Assembly (NCBI GenBank): GCA_935421135.1
Contig: OW285190.1
Location: 7,078,501 to 7,142,500 of the forward strand
DNA from: Bugulina stolonifera
Taxonomy: Eukaryota; Bryozoa; Gymnolaemata; Cheilostomatida; Bugulidae
Direction: 5' to 3'
Length of the DNA stretch: 64,000 nucleotides
Shown: piece by piece, positions 12,443 to 23,632 of the stretch
Numbering within the stretch: position 1 is the stretch's first letter
Layout of the letters: each line of letters begins with the position of its first letter
The notes under the pieces: model-generated
The model's input: only the letters and a program-made list of their open reading frames with translations
Database searches by the model: none
What the model was told of the DNA's origin: nothing
Translations under genes and position numbers: made by a program

Positions 12443-15400
12443 ATGATTGTAACCATAAAAACGTTGCAACAGCAGACTTTTCAAATTGAGATTGACACTT
12501 CCTCAACGGTAAGCAAAATGAAATTAAAATAAAAATTAATAAAATTTTACTCTAAATTAATTGTAATTAAAATTAATAATAATCACAATGTAATTATATT
12601 ATTAATTATTTAATAAATACAATTAATTGAAATAAAATTGAATTCTCAATTTTCAGTTTTAGTTAGTTTATTAAAAGTAGAAGTAGAAGTTTTAGCTGAG
12701 CTTTTGCTTCAAAATGAAAATCTCAATGACAGACTTGGAATGCTGTCAATCGTCAAAATCGTAGATATTTAGTAGTTACATGCATTGTGATTTGTGATTG
12801 ATAATAACATTTAATTGATAGATTAGCAAGCATGTGATTAATGTAGGTCTGCCATTTGACACAAGTAGTTGAATAGAGTAGTGGAATTACAGTATATAAA
12901 CCGACAGTTTTATATTTGCTATCACTCAATACAGGTGATTTGTTGGTACTTTATTAGACCTACTTGTTGTCATACATGTAACATACATACATACCAATAA
13001 CTCAATATAATATTCTCCCAGCTGTTTATCTTTATTACCACTGTATCTGTACTAGGTCCTAGCTTTAAAAGAGAAGGTTGAAGCAACAAAAGGCAAAGAT
13101 TATCCTGCCGATAGACAGAAACTAATTTATGCAGGTTGGTATTTTTGTTCAAGTCTAATCGTGTAATCTACTCTGTGCGCTTGCTCTGTATTTCACTGGT
13201 CGTAATGGTAGAAGTAACAGTAGACATAATAGTTAGATACAAATTTGTTTCAGGTAAAGTTTTGGAAGATTCAAAAACACTAGCAGAATGCAATGTAGAG
13301 GAGAAAAACTTTCTAGTGGTTATGGTAACAAAGGTACGCATCGCCATGTTTGTGTCAGGTTAAAATCAATTTCTTCATAAATACGAGTTGGCACCAGATA
13401 ATATAATATCCCAAATTAATATTAAATACGTCTAAGTCAAGGCTCATAGCCGGCTACAGTGATTTCTTTCATTAACTTTTTCTAGAAAAGGTAACTAGCC
13501 ACGTTTCAAAAGACGTCTTCTAAAAATTGAATATTAGTTAATGCAGTGGTATTACAATGCTATAGGCTAAAGCTGCCCCGGCACCAGCACCCGCGGCGCC
13601 TTCTTCTACTCCAGCTCCAGCGGCTACAACAGCTCCCTCTACGGCAACAACTACTGCTGCTCCAACGACTCCTGCTCCAACTACTGCATCCACTCCTAGT
13701 GACCCTGTTACAACTACCACAGCCACCACTGCATCTACTTCTGCACCAGCTGAAACAGAATCTACAACCACGGCAACAGAAAGTGCCAGTGCAACGGTGG
13801 CAGCAGACAGTGAAACAGTCACTGCGCCCTCTGAAAGGTGAGTGCCAGCCATATTACATGTACCTATACGTAAAGACATCAAACTACACAATTAATACTA
13901 ATGCCTGCGTTTGAAAAAATCAAATACTATCAGAATGGGTATTTAGTGAAACTTTTGTTATCTGGTCAAAAGGGGCATCAACCAGGCATTTCCGGTGCAT
14001 GTTCCATGTTACATATAGCTGTGTACTGTACAAATAGTGTCCACTCCACTGACATGATATTTTCTGTCTTGCAGTGAAGCGAGTGAGTCCACAGCAGCAG
14101 GTGTAAATGTAATCAATCCTGAGAACATTCTAGCTACTGGTGCCGAGTACGAACGACTCGTGACGGAGATTATGGCCATGGGATTTCCCAGAGACCAGGT
14201 GGTATTAGCATTGAGGGCAAGCTTCAACAACCCAGACAGGGCTGTCGAGTACCTTATGACTGTAAGTATAGAGTAGAAATGTTAGTACTATCGATAAACA
14301 CTACTTCATTCAGCTACTGCTAATAGTTATCTAGTCACAGTGAGCATTATGTCAGTATGTAACTGAGTTTACAATAGCTCTCACTCACTAGCAGTTGGTT
14401 ATCTCCACATGTTACAGGACTTGAACTTGTTATAATAATGTGCATCATGGGCCAATGGAAGATTTTGAATGTAAGTTAGCCCCAAACATATGCTACTGCT
14501 AATATCTTGAAATTACCAAAGGTACTACTGCCTCTCTTTACAATTCTCAATTCTGGTACAAACGACTTGAAGAGATTACCACTCTAGTTTTCATATCTGT
14601 AATATCTATGGTATGCTCACACTATGCCGTTTGTCCCTCGGCAGGGTATACCAGAGATAGGGGCACCTGCTCAACCTGCCACGGGTACTGTACCTGTAGC
14701 ACCTACAGAAGGGTTGGCACCAGCAGCAGCAGCAGCTCCTACTACACAGCCTGCTGCTGATTCCTCTGGTACTGCAGGTATGTTTGTACCTAGAATTGTC
14801 TCTCTATTCTGCATACAGAATGAACTGTAGCCCGAGTAGATGGACCTTGCCAATATATGTACTGTACTGTACGTGTTATACTATGTGATACAGTGCTGTC
14901 AGATTTGTATAAGGAGTTATTATACTATGTATATTCATTGAGAAACACTAAATATGCAGTCTTCCAGCGGTATCATTGCTACCCTCTACCCCATGTGTAC
15001 TCTATACAGGTGGGGCCTCTGGTACAGGGTCATCTGGAGGTGATCCTCTGGACTTCCTAAGGCAGCAGCCTCAGTTCCAACAGATGAGACAGTTAGTTAG
15101 ATCCAACCCTACACTTCTACAGCCACTAGTACAATCCATAGGTCAGAGTAACCCAGAGCTGCTACAGGTATGCACTCACACCCATTGATACACTAATACT
15201 AGTCACTATTCACTGGTGATGTAATAGTCACTCTACTAAACCTGATCTACACAATACTGAATATTATTATATTGTATAACAATATTATGCTTAATGACTA
15301 TAATTGTTCATTGCTAATGAATAGAGGCTCTGATAAAGTGCATCTGTCCACATACTTACCCATTGTGAGAGAATTCTACAGCTGGAGTATGAATAGTTGG

Positions 15401-16910
15401 ATATTTAGAAGTTGTCTTTACCTTTCATTTATTATTAAACTTTGACCAAGAAACTGGTAGGGCTAGTTGTACAAGCAGAACTTATTGTCTAACTATGTTT
15501 TTTTGCCCTTTGCTTTTAATTGGACAATTATTTGTCACTTAATTAGTCTATATTTAGCGGGAGGACAACTCATGCACTCGCAGAAACTTTCCTTTAATTG
15601 TTGGGGTACTGTTCATTATAAACTAACACCTTTGCTGTGTTTGAGATAGTTCAGGAGGATAAGTAATTCATAAATTCTAAAATTTTTACCCAACGCTAAC
15701 GAAAATAAAAAAGTTCAAAGTTGAAATGGCTTCAGCAAAGTACGAACTTTAGAATAATATAGCCTCATCAGCATGCTGTTATATAGATTCATTAGTCGTA
15801 CTGTGTGTTCATAATATCTGTGTGTGACATTACTAAACAGTAGGCCTATATACTGTCTGTGTATTATTGCTACAATATACCTACTGTCTGTGTATTATTG
15901 CTACAGTACATACTGTCTGCGTATTATTGCTACAGTACATCACCCAGAATCAAGACAGATTTGTGGCTATGTTAAATGAAGGAGATGATACAGCAGACCC
16001 AGTGCCAGGTCAAGGACAGGAGTTACCTCCTCCGCCACCTGGTTCCACATACATACAGATATCACCAGATGAGAGAGCAGCAATAGACAGGGTATGTCTG
16101 TATGTCTGTCTGTGTCTGTACATATAAAATGCCGTTGGATAGGTGCTTTAGATAGCTATGCTCTTACTGTATCCAGTACTTGTATTGGTGTTCATGTACA
16201 TGAAGACGTAGGCATAGGCCTACACATTCAGTCCTACAGTCTATCTGTTACATGGCTAGTTCAACCTTCGGAGCTCACTGGCTGGCCAATTTTACACCTT
16301 ACAGATTTATTCCCTCCAGCATGCCTGGATTATTAGACCTTGACTCTAGTCGTATAGTATTTGATCTCTCTTCCAGAGATATTCTATTTGTGGTTCAGTT
16401 AACTCATTTGCACACATTTCAGTGGCTAGTGGTTAATGTACCATAGAAATCTTGAAACAATTGGTGACTATTCAGATTAAACAATTCAGATACAGCAAAC
16501 TTCATGCTAATTAAATTACATTGAATTCTGGTTTAATAACATGAATAATAAGTCAGTTAAAGCTAATATTCCACTCTTGTTAGAATATTAGTAAACAATA
16601 CAGTCTCCTGAATGATATACATGTATAATATCTACCTGAATTATAATAAAAATTAATAGAATCGGAATTTTGATTTTATAAAGAAATGCATTTCCAGTGG
16701 AAAAGCCGTGCTCCACTATATGTCCCTGAAAGACTAGGCCATATTTATGGCTGTGTATATGCGCTTGTTTCTACTTTCACTCTGTTTCTATTGTAGTTAA
16801 AGGCACTCGGATTTGATGAGAATTTGGTCGTACAAGCATACTTCGCTTGTGATAAAAATGAGAACTTAGCAGCCAACTTCTTATTACAACAAGGTTGGGA
16901 GGATGATTAA
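12443..16910 (+). CDS. RAD23: RAD23 ubiquitin receptor / nucleotide excision repair factor
   Basis: Delivers ubiquitinated proteins to the proteasome and stabilises the damage sensor XPC. Exons: 12443-12508, 13056-13134, 13254-13333, 13566-13837, 14075-14261, 14645-14777, 15010-15167, 15936-16091, 16797-16910; 1245 nt, 414 aa, all phases consistent. Animal RAD23 proteins are about 360-410 aa. Exons 1-3 give the ubiquitin-like domain ([44 protein letters not shown]). Exon 4 is an Ala/Pro/Thr-rich linker. Exon 5 is UBA1 ([19 protein letters not shown]). Exons 6-7 are a second linker and the XPC-binding domain ([20 protein letters not shown]). Exons 8-9 end with UBA2 ([20 protein letters not shown]) and the C-terminal QQGWEDD before TAA. 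The start is the first ATG of the UBL. One odd point is a triplicated acceptor region before exon 8. Confidence 0.97.
15845..15935 (+). repeat. Triplicated 3' splice-site region, RAD23 intron 7
   Basis: Three adjacent copies of a unit of about 29-31 bp (TACTGTCTGTGTATTATTGC, then TACAG) precede exon 8. The last copy supplies the acceptor used (exon starts at 15936). The middle copy has an identical TTGCTACAG|TACAT, 29 bp upstream. The first has ACAA in place of ACAG. Use of the middle site would shift the reading frame. Confidence 0.85.
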
Positions 16911-19163
16911 ACCCCCCCCCCCCCAACCCTGCAATCTATTCCATCATCACCAGATGAACTGTGGCCTTTTATATGTAGGCTAGGTAACAGTCATGTTGGC
17001 CATTAATTGATAGCGTAGGTGCTAGCTGACAATACAGGGAGTATATCAAATATAACATGGCTATGCTCATTGGTCGTTGTTACATATTATATAAATAAAT
17101 GGCACCTGCCACCTACTGCCCTCAGTTGTAATCTAGTATATTATATCCGTAAGGTTACTTACCATCAGAAAATTATAAAAATAGTGGTCTACATGTATAC
17201 TAACATCAATGTTATCATTACTGTGTAATGGAAATGTGATATTTCGACCAATTTTGTTCAGTTAATTTTATGGCTACCCACAAGTTGTGAATTTTTCATT
17301 AAATACACTATCATGCCAACCCTTTGATGATTTACTACATAAAATATACGTCATGCTAAAGTTATCAACAGAATTGTCTTTTCTGACTTTATTTGATAAT
17401 AAATACTGTATTTCTATTGGTTTAGTGGCAGTGTACACTTTGCTTATGATTTCTGGGTAGTACTTTGTAAGACATGTTTGAAGTTGTCTGACCTATAACT
17501 ATTATAAGGGCTATATTTCAGGGCAATAATAATATAATAACAGACTGGTAGCAGAAGCCATGTATTATGAATAATCTATACATATGATGCATGATAATCT
17601 CTCCACTGCCAACTACATAATTACATGTAAATACATTTTGTACATGTAAGGAAATTGATACATAGAAAAACTGTAAATCGGCCATGCTGAACCAGCTGTA
17701 CCAATTGGAAAGGTGAAGGAAACACTAGATCTCATTATTATTACAATAACTACAGACCACTACAACTAAATTAATAGAAAGATGTGTTACAAATTCTAGT
17801 GTTTCTATACCTTGCCACTTTCACTGCATAACTGGATTTTACATGGTGGTTCTCTAGTGGGCCGTCTACAGAACCCCCCCCCCAAATTCATTAATTAACA
17901 TGAGATTCCAGGCAGATGGTACATGTTACCTCACTCTAGTAGTCTATGTATGATATAATACATACTGCATATTTATGTAGCGCAATATAATACATACATA
18001 TTATAATATTTTATTTCATGCATTCCCTGTTGTACAAGATTGTATAATTTTATACAGAATATTCTTATGCTACGCTGTACATGTATGTAGTGTAAAAGAA
18101 ACAGTAATATAATAGCATACCATTCTTCCATAGTTACTACTGCCCCCTGCATGGTTTAATTAACTGTAACAATTAAGGTAATGGTATCTCCAAGATTTTT
18201 GAGTGCAAACCATACCTTTGATTCAATACTGTTGTTTAAATACACAATTTCCTCGATCTTAACAAACTCTCATATTGTTCACTGAGTATTATTACACCCT
18301 ATTATGTTGCTTAAAATAATAACAACAATAATATGATATATCATGGTTGATTACCAAAATACCTTAGCTAACTCGTATCATGTTGAAATCAAATGCCGCT
18401 GCCAACGGAATCTCTAGTGTGAAATTACAGACAGCAGCTAATATAGTGTACTGTCCATTCCTAATCCAGACACTCTACAATCAACACATGCATTTGTAAG
18501 ACTAAAAACTACAATACACAGAGTTTTCACTCCGATTACAATTACTGTATTTACTACAGTGTACAGAGAAACCTTGGTGATTACTCCCCCTGTTTTAAGG
18601 TAAGGAACATTTATCAATAATCATGATCAGTGTGAAGGTTTGGCTACGCGAGAGGCCGGTTGTTCATTTTCGGCTGACAGCGCCTCGTTTGTTTAACTAT
18701 TCAAAGACCAACATGGTGGTCCTTTCACGGAGTACTGTTGTAATTGATTGATGTTAAGTACATGCTTTTTTATGAACTAATCATGTTAATATTTCCACCT
18801 GGGGTGGTGCTGGGGCAATATCCATGGCCATATCTTACATAAATACAGATTCTCATTTAATAAATGACATTGTATTATAGTCATCAATTGGCTTGTGCTG
18901 GTGTTCAAATATTTTGAACCTGTTTGGTCTACACTGCAGCCCAAACAAGGCAGCTAGTTTACACCCTTTAGCTTGAAAAGGGCTATTTACTACTAGTTCA
19001 AAACCAAACCATATATGAAAAGTTCACAAATGTAGTGCAGCCAAAAATATATTATTTGCTACGGCAACACAGGAGGAAAAATAAACTCAATAGCTGTTAT
19101 AGTCACCCCCTTTCCTTTCTACATTATACTGTGTAGTGATTGTACATGCTATCTTTAGCCGTC
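16911..19163. other. Intergenic between RAD23 and the RING gene
   Basis: This 2.25-kb AT-rich stretch includes the RAD23 3' UTR. Poly-C runs sit at about 16912-16924 and 17874-17883. I found no supported gene. The region at about 18590-18760 is less AT-rich and could hold the promoter of the next gene. Confidence 0.5.
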
Positions 19164-22100
19164 ATGGCTTCCAATAAGTCTCAAAAGCCATCTAAAAAGT
19201 CGGTAGAGGCAGAGAAGAAAGTGGCTATACCATGTATGGTGTGTAGCGAGAGCAACGAGGTGAAGATCTTACCGTGTCAGCATTTCATCTGTCATAACTG
19301 TCTACGTAAGTCGTCTTCTCTTTCAACATATATGTACTGTATGTGTATGTATAGCATGCACACTGCGTATGTATAGCATGCACACTTCGTATGTATAGCA
19401 CGCACACTGTGTATGTATAGCATACACACTGCACATGTATAGCATAGCACACAGTGCATACGTATTATAGCATACACACTGCACACGTATAACACGCACA
19501 CTGCGTATGTATAGCATGCACACTTCGTATGTATAGCACGCACACTGTGTATGTATAGCATACACACTGCACATGTATAGCATAGCACACAGCGCATACG
19601 TGTTATAGCATACACACTGCGTATCTATAGCATACACACTGCACACGTATAACACGCACACTGCGTATGTATAGCATAGCACACTGCGTATGTATAGCAT
19701 GCACACTGTATATGTATAGCATAGCACACTGCGTATGTATAGCATAGCACACTGCGTATGTATAGCATAGCACACTGCGTATGTATAGCATGCACCACAT
19801 GGAATACCTTTGTGGAGCTAATAAACAGCTCTGGCTTAGCCTACATGTACGTAGTTTACTATAAATATAGTATAGCATAATATAACAGCATAGCACAGCT
19901 AATACTTGTACTAGCTTACCAATAGCATAGCACAGCTAATACTAGCTTTCCAATAGCATAGCACAGCTAATACTAGCTTTCCAATAGCATAGCGTAGCAT
20001 GCACAATTAGTTGAACAAGGTTAAAACAGCATAGCAACAAAATATTACAATAATAATTATAGGCTACTTACTTGCTACACTGTATTAGGGGTTGAAAGTC
20101 AAAAGTACATAATCAATTTACTTGTACCTTGTAACTTGTACAGATAAAAAACAATAATAGAACACACATGTAATTATTACCATGTAGCTACTCTACTGGT
20201 TTGTATACATGAGGCCTACTAGCTGTTAGAAACAGACCCCTAGTCAACACAAGCTGACGTTTTGGTGAATGAATATTTTAGTAATTTCTATTCTACTTAC
20301 ACACATTCTAAGGCAACATTTTACGTTTTACACGTACTAATAATACACAGCCATTTTCAGCAGAGCTGTGCGACTTGTCCACTATGTATCTGACATTAGA
20401 CTAACTGTACAATAACATGCATTGAGAACATTGAAATTATTCCACTGGTGGATTGTTGGATGTGATGCTACTAATTTCATATTTCATTGTAGGAGTTATC
20501 CTTTCACTGATACAGATTGTCCAAACTTTCAATACGCAGCCTTTTGCTAATGATTTTTGTTACTGAGCTGTGGCAGCAGCACAAGGCAGGAAGTGATCAC
20601 TTTTGAATTTCTCCGGTTTCAGTTTGACTCTCCACAAGTGCGGTATCATCGCTGAGTTGGTGATTTGGAGAGAGAACTACTCCTAGTAGTCATAGCGTGC
20701 CATTCATTCTATACCATAGTTAGATATGTGTTCTATGTCACGGTGAATGACACCTTTTTCTTTCAGATAAGAATATCAGTAAAGCTGCATCTTCTAAGAG
20801 ACACAATACTCCTGTCTGTCCAACATGCAAAGATACGCTGAAGCTAACTACTGCAGCAGACTATCCCATTTGTGAGTTTTAGTGAATCTCATATAAATAT
20901 TTTCTAAACATTTTATCTTCATATCCTCATATATAGATAATCATCTCCCTTGCATATAGTAGATTACCTCCCCTGTATATAACATTTTCCAACAGCTGTT
21001 TATAGTAAGGTGATTCCCCTGCACACATATCGGTACAAGAAATTTACTCCTCTAATTGATAAAGTTAGTTTACCAAATGTTTTATTTCAGATGTTGAAAT
21101 CAAGGATGGTATAAAGTTAGAACAATGCCAAGTTGTCACAGCTAAATACTGCTACGATGTGTCGAGCAGTCCATCCGGAGATATTTTAGTCGGCAGAGTA
21201 GCTGGGTTTGATATTGTCAACCAAAAAGGGGAGATAATCAGATCGGCTTCCTCCGGGACAGAAGCCATCGTCAGCATACAGCACTACAACAATCAGATTT
21301 ACACGGTGTCTCTCTCAGGGAACAATCACCAACAAGTTATAGAGTTTGACACTACAGACTACTGGGAGACAAGACGGTGGTCTGTGTCATATGTACAGTA
21401 TCTTAGTAAGCTAGTGGTTAGTAATGACAAGGTGTACATTACAGATCCACACCATCAGTATCTTCAAGTATATAACCTCTCAGGTGAAATACTGAAATAT
21501 ATCAAACATGCGACATTTGAGCAGCCCGTCTACTTCTTCCTAATTTCCCCAAATATAGTTCTCATCTGCGATTGTAAGCCTGCTAACAAACTCTACAAGT
21601 TGGACTGTAATGATGATAAAGTTATATGGAGTTGTGACATTGATCAACCGGTCGCGATCTGCTGCGATGGAAAGGGCGATATCTGGGTGTGGTCAGACAA
21701 GACTAAAACTATCTTCATACTTTGTCCAGAATCTGGTAAGGACGCTGACACACTCTAAACTACCAAACTAAAATGGGTAAAATGCAAATTCAAAATCAAA
21801 CAGTTTAGACATAATCAGAGAGATTTATACAGAAACTGCAGTTTATTCGGAAAAGTTTTTATGCATTCCTATATGAACATTCATAAGCTATTGATCATAA
21901 TTAGAAGTTGCCCTCTCTCAACTGAGAGAAAACAATTTCTAATTTGTATAATCAATAGCTTATGAATGCCCATGATTCACTATGATGGTTATGATGAGCA
22001 TGTGTACACACTCTATCATGGCTGTATGTTTGTCATTTCAACAGTAACATCCATTTAATTTAATACGACGTCATGTTGTACAGATTGTATAGGGGGTAGA

Positions 22101-22313
22101 GAATATCTATGTGCTATGTATCCGCTGTACTATATTAATTCAGGAGAGATAAAACAGGAAATAAGACATGAAAAGTTTGCAGAAGTCGCACACTTTACTG
22201 GGATGCTAATCACTAACACAGTGTTGTGGGCGGCCGCTTATGACAAAGGTCTACTCAAGTTCAACATCAATTATCCAGGTTCAGACAATTCCGTAGTGAC
22301 CCCTCAAGAATAG
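19164..22313 (+). CDS. RING-finger protein with a C-terminal propeller-like region
   Basis: Four exons, 19164-19305, 20767-20871, 21091-21735 and 22084-22313; 1122 nt, 373 aa, phases consistent. The N-terminus has a RING-type zinc finger: CMVCSESNEVKILPCQHFIC, then HNCLR, and after intron 1 CPTCKD (residues about 25-85). It most likely acts as an E3 ubiquitin ligase. The rest (about 95-373) is rich in repeated beta-strand-like stretches (GDILVGRVAGFDIVNQKGEI, LVVSNDKVYITDPHHQYLQV, GDIWVWSDKTKTIFIL). This resembles the NHL/beta-propeller ends of TRIM2/3/32-like proteins, but no B-box or coiled coil separates them. I infer a substrate-recognition propeller and cannot name an orthologue. An ATG at 19146 is followed by an in-frame stop-free run, but 19164 (MASNK) is the better start. 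Intron 1 carries a minisatellite. Confidence 0.8.
19343..19797. repeat. Minisatellite in RING gene intron 1
   Basis: About twenty imperfect copies of a unit of about 20-24 bp with core TGTATAGCATGCACACTGCG and variants (CATAGCACACTGCG, CACGCACACTGTG). There is a higher-order repeat of about 120-130 bp. On the minus strand it creates long Cys/Tyr/Ile-rich open frames that have no gene character. Confidence 0.9.
19884..19996. repeat. Short tandem repeat, 31-32 bp unit
   Basis: Three copies of a unit containing AGCATAGCACAGCTAATACT, followed by AGCTTTCCAAT. It lies next to the larger minisatellite in the same intron. Confidence 0.8.
21878..21968. repeat. Inverted-repeat hairpin in RING gene intron 3
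   Basis: Perfect 18-bp arms, CATTCATAAGCTATTGAT at 21878-21895 and its complement at 21951-21968. A second, weaker inverted pairing (TTAGAA/TTCTAA) lies inside. A related half (ATCAATAGTTTATGAATGC) lies in the TRMT13 intron near 4570. It looks like a small palindromic MITE. Confidence 0.75.
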
Positions 22314-23342
22314 CAGGAGAAACTGTTGTGTGGTATGCGATGTGTGTGACATACATGTAATTACATACTGTACATTAAATTAGAACAGCTACATGTATAT
22401 TTTCGTATTGGCAAATGTAGTCCATTAATAGTCAGCTTAAAATGCTCATACAATGTAAATTGTTCACAAGGTCTTAAACTTGCTCACTTTACTCTTGCTT
22501 TACTGATCTGCAGACACCACAACAGTAACACATTTTACATGTAAAGTAATAAAACATTTGTTTCCGTCATCTTCATGAACATTGCTGTTTTCCAACTACA
22601 TGTACATCTTTATTTATATTGCTATGGTTGCAGTATACATTTTATAATTGTCCTAATAAAGATGCATTGCAATTGAGATTCAGCAATTAGGTGAGTGGTA
22701 AAAATCTCGAATGACATTAGAGAATCTCTTTAGGTTTTAGATGTATAAAGTGGTAAACTGCAGTAATTATTGTTTTATGCGATTGGAGCTCTATGATTGG
22801 CTGGAGGTACATCATGTTCCTTTCTAAATTCTAGAATCTAGTACCAACAAAAATCAGATATAAAAAAGAGAGAGAGAGAGGACAACTTTGCATACTTCTA
22901 TAAGACTAATTAGATTAACCGATGGTTATGTACATGTAGATGTGACATGTATTATGAATTGTATTTAGATGTCACAAAAAGTGCTGTCTCTAGGAAATGG
23001 AGTGAAGTAACTGATCTAAACAGATTGTCTAAATCAAATTCAAACTTGAATCATAATAATCATAATATATTATTTAATAATACATCGCAACTATATGATT
23101 GTTATGAATCATATAAATATAATAATGTACAATATTATGTTCAAACAGCATTTATTTTACAACCACAAAATTAATTTTATTGTATTTAAATCTACATAAT
23201 AGTATATTAATATGCAGCTCTATTTCAATAAATTTTATGCATTCTATTCAAGTATAATGTAAATGGGCAATGTCCGGGAATCTTGCTCGGGAAATTTATG
23301 GATAAAATGTCCACTCATGCGAATACTGCATATTATGTAAGG
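22314..23342. other. Intergenic, RING gene 3' side
   Basis: AT-rich sequence with a short (GA)n run at about 22867-22879. A 75-codon open frame at 22947-23174 is Asn-rich and has no recognisable content. I see no supported gene. Confidence 0.5.
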
Positions 23343-23632
23343 TTAGCAGCATCTGCATCCAATGAAGGGTTCCAAGATGGCAGTTGCTACACCGTTCACA
23401 ATGTAACAGAAGCATTCTTTGGCTCCTTTGAATATCAGAGTAATCATGAGATTTGGAAGCCCAATAAACAGGAGAATTGCTAGTCTGAGATGTAGGAATC
23501 CGAGAACGAATAATAGATTCACCATACGCTTCGTACCTGCATACATCAAGTCCATCTGTCTGCAGATTTCACCAAAGTAGGTGTTGGGTCTATCGTCCGA
23601 AGGAGCAGAGAAAGACGGCATTTTGATGTTCC
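23343..23632 (-). CDS. Possible small membrane protein, 92 aa
   Basis: ATG at 23621, TAA near 23343. A good acceptor (CTGTTTCAG) lies 10 bp upstream of the ATG, at 23633, which suggests a spliced 5' UTR exon and hence a real transcript. The N-terminus is polar (MPSFSAPSDDRPNTYFGEIC). Two hydrophobic stretches follow, about residues 33-58 (LLFVLGFLHLRLAILLFIGL) and 60-86. I do not recognise the family. It could instead be an exon-sized chance frame. Confidence 0.4.

Noticed and set aside
13538..13891. Antisense Ala/Val-rich frame
   Set aside because: Shadow of the RAD23 Ala/Pro/Thr linker exon on the other strand.
19292..19896. Long minus-strand open frames rich in Cys, Tyr and Ile
   Set aside because: They are the translation of a minisatellite inside intron 1 of the RING gene; no start context, splice sites or family support.
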